From: Acidobacteriota bacterium | GTDB taxonomy: Bacteria; Acidobacteriota; Terriglobia; Terriglobales; Acidobacteriaceae | Assembly: GCA_021791875.1 (NCBI GenBank) | Contig: JAJYVU010000011.1 | Location: 1-64,000 of the forward strand | DNA length: 64,000 bases | Reading direction: 5' to 3' | Part shown: positions 45,343 to 54,469 of the stretch, piece after piece | Layout of the letters: each line of letters begins with the position of its first letter | Numbering within the stretch: the first letter of the stretch is position 1 | Position numbers and translations under genes: made by a program | The notes under the pieces: model-generated | Told to the model about the DNA's origin: nothing | Database searches by the model: none | The model's input: only the letters and a program-made list of their open reading frames with translations

Positions 45343-46311
45343 CTACTGGACGGATTCGGGGAATGCCTGTGGGGCTTCGACGATGCAGAGCTGCGTGGCG
45401 AGCAGGAAGACGGTGACCCAGAGGACGTCCGCGCCGAAGAGGTGTGCGAGCTGAATCCAAGTGGGTGCAAGGAGCAGAACGTCTGTGATGCCCAGCGTGT
45501 ACTGCAATCCGAGCAGAGCGACGACAGCGATACCAAGGCTGCGGAGCGCAGGCTTTTGCACGGCGCCATAGACAAGCCACAGCAGGAAGACTCCGGCAAT
45601 CAGTGCGCAGGCCGGATGCAGCCAGCGCAGGCGCACGAGCCAGGAGCCATGGCTGGAAAAGTCGGCGACGATGGCGGCGCGCAGGTTACTGGAGGGGTAA
45701 ATCATGTCGCCGAGTTCGGCGACGGAGCCGCTGACGGCCACAATGAGCAGAGCGATGAGGCCGGGAAGGCCAAAGCCCAGTGAGCGGAAGCGGATTTCCC
45801 CGCGCAGGTAGCCGCGCCTGCGCGAGAGGAAATGCGCGGTTCCGGCGACGGCGCCGAGCAGCAGAAATGTGTTGGTGAAGTGGAGCGCGAAATAGAGCAG
45901 GCGCTCAAGCGTGACCCCGCCGGTGGTAAGGCGCAGCAGTACGAGCCCGGCGCCGAGTAGTGCTTCATTCATGACGAGAATCATGGCCGCCACGGAAAAA
46001 ATGCGCGCCATGTGGCGTCGGGGCGTGGCGAAGAACGTCCAGACCAGCAAGCCGAGGATGGCGAAGAGAACGATGCCGCTGCTGAGGCGGTGCGCGTACT
46101 CGATCATCATCTTCATGTGCGGATGGTTCAGGACGACCTGGCCGTCGCACAGCGGCCAGTGGTCGCCGCATCCGTTGCCCGAACCCGTGGCCGTTACCGC
46201 GCCGCCCCAGACGATGACGAGGACCGTGTAGATGGTGACGATCCAGGCATAGCGGCGCAGCAGGCGCGGAACCGGGGTGGTGCTGGATGGTGCGGTGTGG
46301 GTGGTGGCCAT
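45343..46311 (-). CDS. ctaA: Heme A synthase (CtaA/COX15)
   Basis: CtaA oxidises the methyl group of heme O to a formyl group, giving heme A for aa3-type cytochrome oxidase. The 322-residue product has about eight membrane helices in two homologous halves. It shows WGGAVTATGSGNGCGDHWPLC with the conserved cysteine pair in the first extracellular loop, and conserved histidines in EYAHRLSSG, ALHFTNTF, RWLHPAC and QLAHLFGADVLW. No ctaB or cox genes are in the window. It is on the same strand as the following hydrolase gene. Confidence 0.92.
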   Translation of the reverse strand: MATTHTAPSSTTPVPRLLRRYAWIVTIYTVLVIVWGGAVTATGSGNGCGDHWPLCDGQVVLNHPHMKMMIEYAHRLSSGIVLFAILGLLVWTFFATPRRHMARIFSVAAMILVMNEALLGAGLVLLRLTTGGVTLERLLYFALHFTNTFLLLGAVAGTAHFLSRRRGYLRGEIRFRSLGFGLPGLIALLIVAVSGSVAELGDMIYPSSNLRAAIVADFSSHGSWLVRLRWLHPACALIAGVFLLWLVYGAVQKPALRSLGIAVVALLGLQYTLGITDVLLLAPTWIQLAHLFGADVLWVTVFLLATQLCIVEAPQAFPESVQ

Positions 46312-46373
46312 GGGCTTTCTTCTATTGTACGAATCGGGACGGGCGATGGGCGATCGGGTCCGGGTTCGCTCAG

Positions 46374-47612
46374 CTACTCCGTGGCGAACTCGCGGTCCGC
46401 GGCGGGTAGCGGCGGGCGTGAATTCTGTGCCAGATTCTTAAACGCTGAGTATACAAACGAGCCGAGATACCAGCCGTCGAGGTAGTTGAAGGGGAATTCG
46501 CCGGTGGTGTAGTGGCCACAGGGCAGGACTTTCGACACAAAGTCGATGCCGGAGGCGGCGAAGCTGCGCAGTACTTCCTGCGAAAATTCGCGCAGAAAGG
46601 TGAGGTCGTAGGTGGCGTGGACGACGAGAACCTTTTTCGGGTTCGCGGCAAAACGGTCGATGTAGGAGATGGGGCTGATGGCGCGCCAGAGCGCGTCGAG
46701 CCGTGGCTGGGTGAGGCCTTCATTCTCCAGGGCGGCACGAATGTGGCGCGTGCTCTGGCCGGTCCAGACGACATCGCCAAAGCTCATGGAGGCGTGGTTG
46801 AAGGCGTTGACGCGCAGGCGGGCGTCGAAGGCCGAGGCGATGAATGCGTAGCAGGAGCCGAGGCTGGTGCCGAGGATGCCGAATTGCTCGTAGCCCTGCG
46901 CCTGTAGCCAGTCCAGGCAACAGCGGATATCGACGACGGCCTGACGGCAGGCGGCGATGGTTCGGCCGATGTTGGCGCTGACCGCGTAGTCGGAGCGCTC
47001 GAGCTCGGCCGGGCGGCGAATGTCGTGGAACGGCTTGCTGAGGCGCAGCGCGGAAATTCCAAAGCGATTGAAGAGCGTGCAGAGCGCGTTGTGACTGAAA
47101 GCGTCGGCGTTCCACTGCGGCATGACGATGATGGCCTGTTTCGGCTTGCCGGCCTGGCGCTCGGGCGGTGCGGGAAACCAGCGCGCGTTGACGAAGTCGT
47201 TTTCCGCGTAGGGCGTGCGGACCGGCGAGGTGAATCGGAGGAATTCAGCGGGTGGCAGCTTGCCATCCTCGGCGTCCTGCTTGAGTTTGGCATCCTGCGC
47301 GAGAGTTTCGGGCCGGACGTTGGTGGGGAAGAGCTGCGGAAATCGAGTTTCGAGTTGATAGTCGGACGGAGGCTCGTAGTCGAAGAACGAAGGCGTGCGA
47401 AGGATTGCCTCATTCAGCGCGAGAAAGGCGGCTTCTTCGGCCCGGGCATTGCCGGCAGCGGCGGCCACATGCGGCGCGAGCCCCGAGGACTCGACAAAGT
47501 CCGCGAGCCAGTCGAAGCCCCACTCCAGCGGGCGAACGACGCGGTTTTCATCGCGGGTGGTCAGGGCGGTTTCCCAGGCGTACATCCAACGTGCATAGCG
47601 CTTGGCAAGCAT
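46374..47612 (-). CDS. Alpha/beta-hydrolase family protein
   Basis: About 412 residues from the ATG at 47612. The nucleophile elbow GTSLGSCY and the preceding IIVMPQWNADAFSHNALC (oxyanion strand) support an alpha/beta hydrolase fold; KVLVVHATYDLTF and LPCGHYTTGEFPF near the end provide the acid and histidine. The N-terminal 100 residues are helical and lack similarity I can name. There is no signal peptide, so it is cytoplasmic. The substrate is unknown. Upstream in-frame sequence overlaps the phosphoesterase gene and was excluded. Confidence 0.75.
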   Translation of the reverse strand: MLAKRYARWMYAWETALTTRDENRVVRPLEWGFDWLADFVESSGLAPHVAAAAGNARAEEAAFLALNEAILRTPSFFDYEPPSDYQLETRFPQLFPTNVRPETLAQDAKLKQDAEDGKLPPAEFLRFTSPVRTPYAENDFVNARWFPAPPERQAGKPKQAIIVMPQWNADAFSHNALCTLFNRFGISALRLSKPFHDIRRPAELERSDYAVSANIGRTIAACRQAVVDIRCCLDWLQAQGYEQFGILGTSLGSCYAFIASAFDARLRVNAFNHASMSFGDVVWTGQSTRHIRAALENEGLTQPRLDALWRAISPISYIDRFAANPKKVLVVHATYDLTFLREFSQEVLRSFAASGIDFVSKVLPCGHYTTGEFPFNYLDGWYLGSFVYSAFKNLAQNSRPPLPAADREFATE

Positions 47613-47650
47613 GCTTCTATGGTATCCGGTGTGAGGGGATGAGGGGACGA

Positions 47651-48403
47651 TCAGCGGCCATCGCGCAGGCGGATGGCAAGGCGGTCGGGCAGGCCGGCGC
47701 TGAGAATGCGCATCTGCGCGAGGCGCACGTCGTAAGGCACGCGATAGTAAGTGACGGTGCGTGCCTGGTCGTCGTAGATCGCGAAGGCGGCGCGCCAGTC
47801 GCCGTCGCGGGGCTGGCCCACCGAACCGGGATTGAGCATGTAACGGCCGCCGTCGCGCAACTGCAACTCGTAGGAGTCGACATGGTCGCGGGAGCTGTAT
47901 TGCGGCGTGAGCCGGAACCACTCTTCGCCGTTGGTGGCGAAGCCGCCCTGTACATGGGTGTGGCCAAAGAAGTTGATCCGTGTCTCGATCTGGCAGAGCG
48001 GTTTCCAGGCATCGCGCACGGTGAGCAGGTACTGGTCTTCATCGAGTGGCGATCCATGCACGCAGCTTACGGCGGGGCCATCCGGCATGATGGGGCCGGC
48101 GGCCAGATTTCGCAGCCAGATCGTGTGCTCCTCGGTGAGCACGGCCCGCGTCCAGCGTGCGGCGCGGCCAGCGATGGGGTTGAAGTCAGAAACGTCAGAG
48201 AGGCCGCTGCAGGCGCGATCGTGATTGCCGCGAACAAAGGTATCGCCGAGTTCGCGTACGCGGTTGATGACTTCGTTGGGGTTGGCGCCATAGCCGACGA
48301 CGTCGCCCAGGTTCCAGACTGTGTCATACGCAGGCGCAGCCGCGAGGACCGCCGTCAGGGCTTCCAGGTTGGAGTGAATGTCGGAGAGAAGCAGAACGCG
48401 CAT
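47651..48403 (-). CDS. Metallophosphoesterase (YfcE/MJ0936-like)
   Basis: The 250-residue product carries the calcineurin-like metal-binding motifs in order: LLLSDIHSN (D8, H10), WNLGDVVGYG, RGNHDRA, CVHGSPLD and FGHTHVQGG. These place two metal ions for phosphoester hydrolysis, most likely cyclic or nucleotide phosphodiesters. It lies 38 bases upstream of the alpha/beta hydrolase start, in the same direction, and the two may be cotranscribed. Cytoplasmic, with normal length for the group. Confidence 0.9.
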   Translation of the reverse strand: MRVLLLSDIHSNLEALTAVLAAAPAYDTVWNLGDVVGYGANPNEVINRVRELGDTFVRGNHDRACSGLSDVSDFNPIAGRAARWTRAVLTEEHTIWLRNLAAGPIMPDGPAVSCVHGSPLDEDQYLLTVRDAWKPLCQIETRINFFGHTHVQGGFATNGEEWFRLTPQYSSRDHVDSYELQLRDGGRYMLNPGSVGQPRDGDWRAAFAIYDDQARTVTYYRVPYDVRLAQMRILSAGLPDRLAIRLRDGR

Positions 48404-48504
48404 GACAAGCCGTTTTCTAATTTACCCACAACACTCATTGGATTCCACTCAAAGGTTTTCGTCACCAGCGGGAGTTCCGGATTCGGGACCGGTGGGCGCA
48501 CGCA

Positions 48505-49953
48505 TTAATCCCCTGCGGAAAGTTCCGGGAAGAACGGCGTGAGCTGCTCGCGGCGCGGCGGACGCGTGACGGCGCTGACGATGACGAGGCAGAGAAGCGC
48601 GGCGGCCAGCGCCGGGAAGATGGCGTCCAGTTGTGTCCACGTGGGCGGGAACAGGCGATGTGCCAGGGGAGTCTCCCAACCAACGGTGACAATGGTGCCG
48701 GCTGCGATGGCGGCGACGGCGCCGGCTGCGTTGGCGCGCTTCCAATAGAAGGCCGCGAGGATGACCGGCGTGAGCGCCGCAGAATACACCGTGTACGCAT
48801 AGAGCGCCTGTTTGAGTACGGATTGCGTGTGCATGGCCTCGTAAAGCGCCCACAGACCAAGTACGGCAACCATGAGGCGCGAAACGATGAGCGCGAATCG
48901 GTTGGAGGCGTTGGGCGCGACGTAGCGTACGAAGACGTCGTTGACGAGATTGGTAGCGGGTGAGAAGAGGTAGTTGTTCGCCGTGGAGATGATCTTGGCG
49001 AAGACGGCGCCGACCAGCAGCGAGCCAAGCAGCGGAGGAACACCATGCAGGCCAACGTAGGCGATGATTTCGCGGGGACGTCGCTCCACTTCTCCGTGTG
49101 GGAACATCGCCGAGCCGAAGACCGCGAGCGCGACGATGACGGTTTCCAGGATCACTGTGCCGATCACCCAGCCAACCACGGCGACGCGGGCATCGCGCTC
49201 GGACTTTGCGGAGAAAAACTTCTGGTACATGGACTGGTTGCCGAGCATGAGCAACATCGTGGGGATGAACAACTCCATTGCGTCCGCCCAGGTGAAGTCG
49301 CCGAAGACCTCGAAGTGGGTGGCGGGCAGCCGATGCGTGACTACCGCCCATCCGCCGACGGTGTGCAGGACGACGAACATGGCAACGATGAGCGTGAAGG
49401 TTGCAAGCAGGCCGATGACGACATCCATGTAGGCAACCGAGGCCATGCCGGCAATCGCAGTGAAGACGACGACGAAGGCCGTGATGATGTATTTGCCAAC
49501 GGTGGCGTTGAGCGTGGGGAAGATGAGGTGCAGAATATCTCCGCCGCCGATGATCTGGTAGCTGGTGATGGCGGTGTAGGCAAACAGGATGGCGATGACG
49601 CCGAGGATACGCGCGGTCTGGTTGTAGCGGGTTTCGAGCAGGTCGGGGATGGTGAACTGGGCGAAGTGGCGCGCGCGCGGCGCGATGAAGTAGATGAGCA
49701 CCAGCCCGGCCCAGCCGCCGGCGGCCTGCCACAGTGCGGCAAAGCCATGGCGGTAGGCGTTTTCCGCGCCGGCCAGCAGCGAGCCGGAACCAATCCAGGA
49801 GGAGAGCAGCGTGAAGACGAGCACGAAGGCCGGCAGGGTACGACCGGCGACAAGGTAGTCCGCGCGGGTTTTGATGGTGTGCAGGCGGCCGAGCGAGACA
49901 GACAGCAGAGCAATGACGATCGCGCCCAGCACCATGGCATACAGAGGAGACAT
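48505..49953 (-). CDS. Sodium:solute symporter (SSS family)
   Basis: The 482-residue product has about 13 hydrophobic helices and SSS motifs: TRADYLVAGRTLPAF, WIGSGSLLAGAENAYRHGFAALWQAAGG, and RFALIVSRLMVAVLGLWAL late in the protein. It imports an organic solute (sugar, amino acid, vitamin or organic acid) with Na+. The substrate cannot be read from sequence. Upstream on the same strand are yggU, yggS and rsmE, but the 106-bp gap suggests an independent promoter. Confidence 0.9.
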   Translation of the reverse strand: MSPLYAMVLGAIVIALLSVSLGRLHTIKTRADYLVAGRTLPAFVLVFTLLSSWIGSGSLLAGAENAYRHGFAALWQAAGGWAGLVLIYFIAPRARHFAQFTIPDLLETRYNQTARILGVIAILFAYTAITSYQIIGGGDILHLIFPTLNATVGKYIITAFVVVFTAIAGMASVAYMDVVIGLLATFTLIVAMFVVLHTVGGWAVVTHRLPATHFEVFGDFTWADAMELFIPTMLLMLGNQSMYQKFFSAKSERDARVAVVGWVIGTVILETVIVALAVFGSAMFPHGEVERRPREIIAYVGLHGVPPLLGSLLVGAVFAKIISTANNYLFSPATNLVNDVFVRYVAPNASNRFALIVSRLMVAVLGLWALYEAMHTQSVLKQALYAYTVYSAALTPVILAAFYWKRANAAGAVAAIAAGTIVTVGWETPLAHRLFPPTWTQLDAIFPALAAALLCLVIVSAVTRPPRREQLTPFFPELSAGD

Positions 49954-50059
49954 CGAGAAGCCTCAACCGGGATTGAGAGGTTGCGATTCACTCCAAGGCT
50001 CCAAAGGGAATCACAGCCACTAAGGGTAAGCGACAGTGTACGGGAGCGGAGCGGGGTTG

Positions 50060-50398
50060 TCAGGCGGAGTTGGGCAAGAGGCGCCGGAGAATGGGGAGCA
50101 ACGCGGTGCTGAGCTCGTCCGCGCTGACGCCGATGGTGCGGACCAGCTTCTCGCGGGACTGCATGCCGCGGATGATCTCGAGTGAGGAATGCGGCAGGTC
50201 CAGCTGGCGCGACAGGAAGGCGAGCAGTTCCTCATTGGCGCGGCCGTCAATCGGTGGGGAGTGCAGCGCGATACGGAGCATGGGCTGGTCTTCCTTGACC
50301 AGCACCCCCTGAAAGGTCGACCGGCTGGCGCGCGGTGTGACACGCACGGCAAGCACGGCGCCGGAAGGTGTGTCGCGAATCAACCCTTCCGGAATCAT
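50060..50398 (-). CDS. YggU/DUF167 family protein
   Basis: The 112-residue product has the DUF167 core [12 protein letters not shown] and [22 protein letters not shown], which match YggU of E. coli, a small protein of unclear role. Its start overlaps the yggS stop by four bases (ATGA), so translation is coupled. The same yggS-yggU neighbourhood occurs in many bacteria. Confidence 0.88.
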   Translation of the reverse strand: MIPEGLIRDTPSGAVLAVRVTPRASRSTFQGVLVKEDQPMLRIALHSPPIDGRANEELLAFLSRQLDLPHSSLEIIRGMQSREKLVRTIGVSADELSTALLPILRRLLPNSA

Positions 50399-51129
50399 GG
50401 GCGGGCCTCGCGCGGGCCGAAGAGTGCCGTTCCAATGCGCACGCAGGTCGAGCCTTCTTCGATGGCGATTTCGAAGTCGCCGGACATGCCCATCGAAAGC
50501 TCGGAAAAGTCGAGACGCGGATGCGCGGCGGCGAGCGTGTCGCGCAGGCGGCGCAGCGACTGGAAGCAGGCGCGCGTGATGGCTTCGTCGCCAGTGAAGG
50601 GAGCGATGGTCATGAGGCCGCGCATCTTGAGATGAGGCAAATCCGGAAGGCGCGCGAGAAGCTCGCGCAGTTCGTCGCCCTCGGGCGCGAGGCCGGTCTT
50701 CGCCGCTTCCTCGCTAAGCTTGATTTCGACCAGGATGGGCAGCGTCTTGCCGAGTGAGGCGGCGGAGTTCTGGAGCCGCTCGGCGAGGTGAGGGGAATCG
50801 ACAGTGTCAATAGCGGAGAAGATCTCAGATGCTTTGGCGCATTTGTTGGATTGCAGGTGTCCGATGAGGTGAACCTGGGCGCTGGTGACGCCGAGCGCGG
50901 CCAGATCCTGCGACTTGGCCTGGAATTCCTGCACGCGGTTTTCGCCGAAGAGCGTGACGCCGGCGGCAACGGCTTCGGCGATGGCTGAGGCGGGATGGGT
51001 TTTCGAAACGGCCATCAGGCGCACGGATTCGCGCGGGCGTCCGGCGCGGCGGCACGCAGCGGCGATGACCTCTTCGATATGCGCGAGGCGGGTAGCGAAG
51101 GTTTCCGTGGAGTGGGCGAGCGAGGACAT
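50395..51129 (-). CDS. yggS: PLP homeostasis protein YggS/PROSC
   Basis: The 244-residue product is a single-barrel pyridoxal-phosphate-binding protein involved in vitamin B6 balance. The PLP-binding lysine is in LMAVSKTHP, and [20 protein letters not shown] and [28 protein letters not shown] are the expected phosphate- and cofactor-contact motifs. No catalytic domain follows, as usual. It is coupled to yggU downstream; rsmE lies 62 bp upstream on the same strand. Confidence 0.94.
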   Translation of the reverse strand: MSSLAHSTETFATRLAHIEEVIAAACRRAGRPRESVRLMAVSKTHPASAIAEAVAAGVTLFGENRVQEFQAKSQDLAALGVTSAQVHLIGHLQSNKCAKASEIFSAIDTVDSPHLAERLQNSAASLGKTLPILVEIKLSEEAAKTGLAPEGDELRELLARLPDLPHLKMRGLMTIAPFTGDEAITRACFQSLRRLRDTLAAAHPRLDFSELSMGMSGDFEIAIEEGSTCVRIGTALFGPREARP

Positions 51130-51143
51130 TCCTGAATGGATGT

Positions 51144-51160
51144 TAGAGCATTTCCGGGGG
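51144..51160. repeat. Partial match to the end of the 117-bp element
   Basis: TAGAGCATTTCC matches the outer end of the palindromic elements, but the following bases diverge and no partner end is seen within 200 bp. A weaker TAGAGCAGTTCTCCT occurs at 51929. These may be decayed elements or chance. Confidence 0.35.
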
Positions 51161-51191
51161 TGCGTAGTACTCGCACCAGGATGTACGCAGG

Positions 51192-51923
51192 CTACTCGAG
51201 CAGCGCGGCGGCAATCGCAGTCGCCGCCATGGCGGCGGTTTCCGCGCGCAGAATGCGCGGCCCCAGGCTGACGGCTTTCCAGCCTTCGGCATCAAAGAGC
51301 GCTTCTTCTTCGGCGGTCCATCCGCCTTCGGGACCAACGGCAATTCCGATGGGCGGCAGTTCATCGCCCGCGGTGGCGAGTGCTTCGGTCAATGCAAAGC
51401 GAAAAGTCGTGGAGCGTTCCTGTTCAGCAAGCACAAAGCGCAGCTGTTCGCCCGGCCGGCGCACGGCGGATTTGAGCGGCATGGGTTCCTCGATGGCGGG
51501 AACATCGGAGCGGCGCGACTGTTTTGCGGCCTCGCGGGCAATGCGGCGCCAGCGTTCCACGCGCGCGGCGGCGGCCTGCGCCAGATGTTTTTCCGAGCGG
51601 CGCGCAATGACCGGCTGGATGCGTTCGACGCCCAGCTCGGTGGCTTTTTCGATGGCCCACTCCATGCGGTCGAATTTGAAGACGGCGAGCAGCAGGGTGA
51701 TGGGCAGCGCAGGGTCGGCGGTGACCTCAGCAATGAGATTGAAGCGAACGGAGTCGCCGCTGATGCCGGCCACGACACCGTGCCAGACGCGCGGTCCGGC
51801 GACGATGTCGAACTCCATGCCGGGCTGCGCGCGCAGTACGCGAATGAGGTGAGAAGCCTGTTCTCCAGTGAGGGACGCGGTGGCTTCGTCCCAGGTATCG
51901 GCGATCCAGCGGCGGCGTGTCAT
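51192..51923 (-). CDS. rsmE: 16S rRNA m3U1498 methyltransferase RsmE
   Basis: RsmE methylates U1498 of 16S rRNA with S-adenosylmethionine. The 243-residue product has an N-terminal PUA-like domain (HLIRVLRAQPGMEFDIV) and a C-terminal knotted SPOUT domain with IAVGPEGGWTAEEEALF and LGPRILRAETA, the SAM-binding knot. ELGVERIQPVIARRSE links the two. Length is normal. It heads the rsmE-yggS-yggU set. Confidence 0.95.
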   Translation of the reverse strand: MTRRRWIADTWDEATASLTGEQASHLIRVLRAQPGMEFDIVAGPRVWHGVVAGISGDSVRFNLIAEVTADPALPITLLLAVFKFDRMEWAIEKATELGVERIQPVIARRSEKHLAQAAAARVERWRRIAREAAKQSRRSDVPAIEEPMPLKSAVRRPGEQLRFVLAEQERSTTFRFALTEALATAGDELPPIGIAVGPEGGWTAEEEALFDAEGWKAVSLGPRILRAETAAMAATAIAAALLE

Positions 51924-52008
51924 GCGGCTAGAGCAGTTCTCCTGAGCCTATAGAGTAGTTCAGATCTTTGAAGTGTGGCTGTGTTGCAGATGCGGGCCGC
52001 AGAAACTA

Positions 52009-52039
52009 CGAAGGGGGATGCGGATTGCATCCCCCTTCG
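52009..52039. terminator. Strong hairpin downstream of the Lys/Ala peptide gene
   Basis: CGAAGGGGGATGC-GGATT-GCATCCCCCTTCG is a perfect 13-bp stem 27 bases after the peptide stop codon. The T-tail is short; it could also stop rsmE-region antisense transcription. Confidence 0.65.
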
Positions 52040-52065
52040 TGTTGCCTTTTACTGCTGAAGATCGC

Positions 52066-52134
52066 TTACTTCTTAGCGGTCTTTTTGGCGGCCTTCTTGG
52101 CCGGCGCTTTCTTGGCTGCCTTCTTGGTTGCCAT
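52066..52134 (-). CDS. 22-residue Lys/Ala-rich (histone-H1-like) peptide
   Basis: A 23-codon ORF (ATG at 52132-52134 read on the minus strand) has GGGAGA seven bases before the start. The product is almost only lysine (10) and alanine (8) in AAKK/PAKK units, such as ATKKAAKK and PAKKAAKK, with one proline. Such composition resembles the C-terminal tail of histone H1 and of extended bacterial HU proteins, and would bind nucleic acid. It has a near-consensus promoter, two 5' hairpins and a downstream hairpin, so it looks like a complete, well-expressed gene rather than chance. It is shorter than most gene finders report. The function is inferred only. Confidence 0.65.
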   Translation of the reverse strand: MATKKAAKKAPAKKAAKKTAKK

Positions 52135-52149
52135 TGTCTATTCTCCCTT

Positions 52150-52189
52150 TTTCGACTGACGTCGAAACTGCAGCTTGTCTGCTGCAGTT
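52150..52189 (-). promoter_or_regulatory. Two hairpins in the 5' untranslated region of the peptide gene
   Basis: AACTGCAGC / GCTGCAGTT (52166-52189) would lie at the extreme 5' end of the mRNA, and TTTCGAC / GTCGAAA (52150-52167) directly after it. 5' hairpins often protect mRNAs from decay. Confidence 0.55.
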
Positions 52190-52196
52190 AACCGAA

Positions 52197-52225
52197 TGTA
52201 TAGAGTTGCGCGTGCGCGGTGTCAA
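52197..52225 (-). promoter_or_regulatory. Near-consensus sigma-70 promoter of the peptide gene
   Basis: On the minus strand TTGACA (52225-52220) and TATACA (52202-52197) are 17 bp apart. A-rich and T-rich tracts upstream (52226-52275) resemble an UP element. Expected transcription start near 52190. Confidence 0.75.
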
Positions 52226-52297
52226 GAGAAAAATAGAAAATTTCGAGCAAAGTTTTTTGCAAAAAATCGGCGAGTGAAATTTGTTCTCGACCTGAAG

Positions 52298-53098
52298 TCA
52301 GAGACGATGCATATGTTGCAGCACGGCGATGGCGATACCGGTAAAAAAATCCTGCCAACCGTGCGCGATCATCCCGGGGACAAGGCTCTTGCTCTTGAGC
52401 ACCAGCAGGCAGAAAAGAACGCCGTAAACAAAGATGACAATCATGACGGCCATACCTTCATAGCCGTGACTGGCGCCGAAGACGAGCGACGAGAGCACCA
52501 CGCCGATCCAGATCTTGCCGCCGATCGAAGAGAACTGGCGCAGCAGGTAGCCGCGGAAGACGAGCTCTTCACAGATGCCGGCGCTGAGGCAGACGAGGAA
52601 CCACATCAGGAAATCGAGCGGAGTCGTCGGCGCCAGCGCAATGACCTTTTGCGGCGGACCAGGTTTGCCGACGTGCAGAGCCTTGAGCAGGAGCGAGCTG
52701 CCGGCGAGGACGAAATAGGCGATCACCCAGAAGACGGCCGCGTAGGCAAGATTGCGTCCGAATCCGCTCCAGCCCTTGTGGTGCTCGCCCAGCAGGGATT
52801 TCATCGGCACCCGGCGCATATGCAGCCCCCACCACACAAAGGCGAGCAGGATCCATTCGAAGGCAATCGTGAAGATGTAGGTCGAGAGCTGGTGGCCGGC
52901 CAGTTGCTGCTTCTTGGTGCCCAGGCCGCCGAGCGTCGATATGCCGACAAGGATGAAGAGCAGCAGGGCGGTGTGCCACCAGGGAGCTACCTGTTTCCCG
53001 GAGCCCAGCGGATTCGACGGCGAGGGCGGGAATTCGGGAGTCGCAGCGGCATCAGGCGCGAGGGGCGTCCCGGACGGATTCAATTCAGGCTCGTGCAT
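52298..53098 (-). CDS. CPBP-family intramembrane glutamic endopeptidase (CAAX-like)
   Basis: About 266 residues from the ATG at 53098 (GAGG upstream). Eight or so hydrophobic segments follow a proline-rich N-terminus. The abortive-infection/CAAX motifs are AGICEELVFRGYLL (Glu-Glu-x3-Arg), FGASHGYEG and AHGWQDFF, which line the intramembrane active site. It may process membrane peptides or bacteriocin-like substrates. A longer frame to 53254 overlaps the thiolase region and was rejected. It is divergent from the thiolase gene. Confidence 0.85.
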   Translation of the reverse strand: MHEPELNPSGTPLAPDAAATPEFPPSPSNPLGSGKQVAPWWHTALLLFILVGISTLGGLGTKKQQLAGHQLSTYIFTIAFEWILLAFVWWGLHMRRVPMKSLLGEHHKGWSGFGRNLAYAAVFWVIAYFVLAGSSLLLKALHVGKPGPPQKVIALAPTTPLDFLMWFLVCLSAGICEELVFRGYLLRQFSSIGGKIWIGVVLSSLVFGASHGYEGMAVMIVIFVYGVLFCLLVLKSKSLVPGMIAHGWQDFFTGIAIAVLQHMHRL

Positions 53099-53281
53099 GA
53101 AAACCTCATGGTCTGGTATCTTCACTGGTTCGACTTCTGAGTGTAGCGGCTGGTTTGCGGCAGCGGACACAAAAAACTCGCGGGAGTGACGGAGTACATA
53201 CGCCGCGGCGTTCCGGAACGGGACCATTCCGCGAGTCGAACAGAATGCATCCATGAGATTGATGAAAGGGATGGAGGAGCA

Positions 53282-54466
53282 ATGGAACAGATCGTGATCG
53301 TATCGGGCGTGCGGACGGCGGTGGGCAAATTTCAGGGTTCACTGTCAGGATTCACCGCGCCGCAGTTGGGCGCCATCGCGGTGCGCGAAGCGGTGAAGCG
53401 CGCGGGCATTGATCCAAAGAGCGTGGACGAGTGCATCATGGGCAACGTGATTTCGGCCGGACTGGGGCAGAACCCGGCGCGGCAGGCGGCGCTGTTCGGC
53501 GGGCTTGGTTCCGGGGTGAGCGCGATGACCATCAACAAGGTGTGCGGCTCGGGACTGAAGGCGGTGGCGCTGGGCGCGCAGTCCATCATCGCGGGCAATG
53601 CCGAAGTGGTGGTGGCCGGCGGCATGGAGTCGATGACCAACGCACCGTACCTGCTGCCGCAGGCGCGCGCCGGCTACCGCATGGGCAACGGCACGCTGGT
53701 GGACTCAATGGTGCATGACGGCCTGTGGGACGTCTACAACGACTACCACATGGGCGCGACCGCGGAGAATGTGGCCGAAAAGTACAACATCACACGTGAG
53801 GAGCAGGATGAGTATGCGCTGAACTCGCATAAAAAAGCGGCCGAAGCGCAGGCGGCCGGGCGCTTCAAGGACGAGATCATTCCGCTGGAGATTCCAGGCG
53901 CCAGAGGACAGTCTGCAACGGTGTTCTATGCGGATGAGTCGGTGCGGCACGATACCAGCATGGAAGCGCTCGGCAGGCTGAAGCCCGCCTTCAAGCAAGA
54001 CGGCACGGTGACAGCGGGGAATGCTCCGGGTGTGAACGATGCGGGTGCGGCCTTCGTGGTGATGAGCGCGAGCAAGGCCGCGGCGGTGGGCGCGAAGCCG
54101 ATGGCGCGCATCGTGGCGCAGGCGTCGAGCGGGGTGGAGCCGAAGTGGGTGATGATGGCCCCGGTGACCGGCGTGCGCCGCGTGGTGGAGCGCGCGGGGT
54201 GGTCGCTCGACAGCGTCGAGCTGTTTGAGCTGAATGAGGCTTTCGCCGTGCAGGCGATCGCCGTCACGCGCGAGCTGGGTGTTCCGCTCGAAAAGGTGAA
54301 CGTGAACGGCGGCTCGGTGGCCATCGGGCATCCCATCGGCGCCAGCGGAGCGCGTATTCTGGTGACGCTGCTGTATGCCATGCAGCAGCGCAACGCAAAG
54401 CGCGGAGTGGCGGCTCTCTGCCTCGGCGGAGGCAATTCCGTCGCACTGGCGATTGAACGGGGTTGA
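53282..54466 (+). CDS. Acetyl-CoA C-acetyltransferase (thiolase)
   Basis: The 394-residue product has the nucleophilic cysteine in [11 protein letters not shown] (C88), the catalytic GHPIGASG (H350) and [10 protein letters not shown] (C380), the full set of biosynthetic thiolases. It joins two acetyl-CoA to acetoacetyl-CoA, or the reverse in fatty-acid breakdown. The ATG at 53282 has GGAGGAG upstream; 32 further codons in frame are not coding. A methyltransferase gene starts four bases after the stop, so they are cotranscribed. Nearby genes do not tell if it serves polyhydroxybutyrate, isoprenoid or degradative metabolism. Confidence 0.93.
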   Translation: MEQIVIVSGVRTAVGKFQGSLSGFTAPQLGAIAVREAVKRAGIDPKSVDECIMGNVISAGLGQNPARQAALFGGLGSGVSAMTINKVCGSGLKAVALGAQSIIAGNAEVVVAGGMESMTNAPYLLPQARAGYRMGNGTLVDSMVHDGLWDVYNDYHMGATAENVAEKYNITREEQDEYALNSHKKAAEAQAAGRFKDEIIPLEIPGARGQSATVFYADESVRHDTSMEALGRLKPAFKQDGTVTAGNAPGVNDAGAAFVVMSASKAAAVGAKPMARIVAQASSGVEPKWVMMAPVTGVRRVVERAGWSLDSVELFELNEAFAVQAIAVTRELGVPLEKVNVNGGSVAIGHPIGASGARILVTLLYAMQQRNAKRGVAALCLGGGNSVALAIERG

Positions 54467-54469
54467 TGC

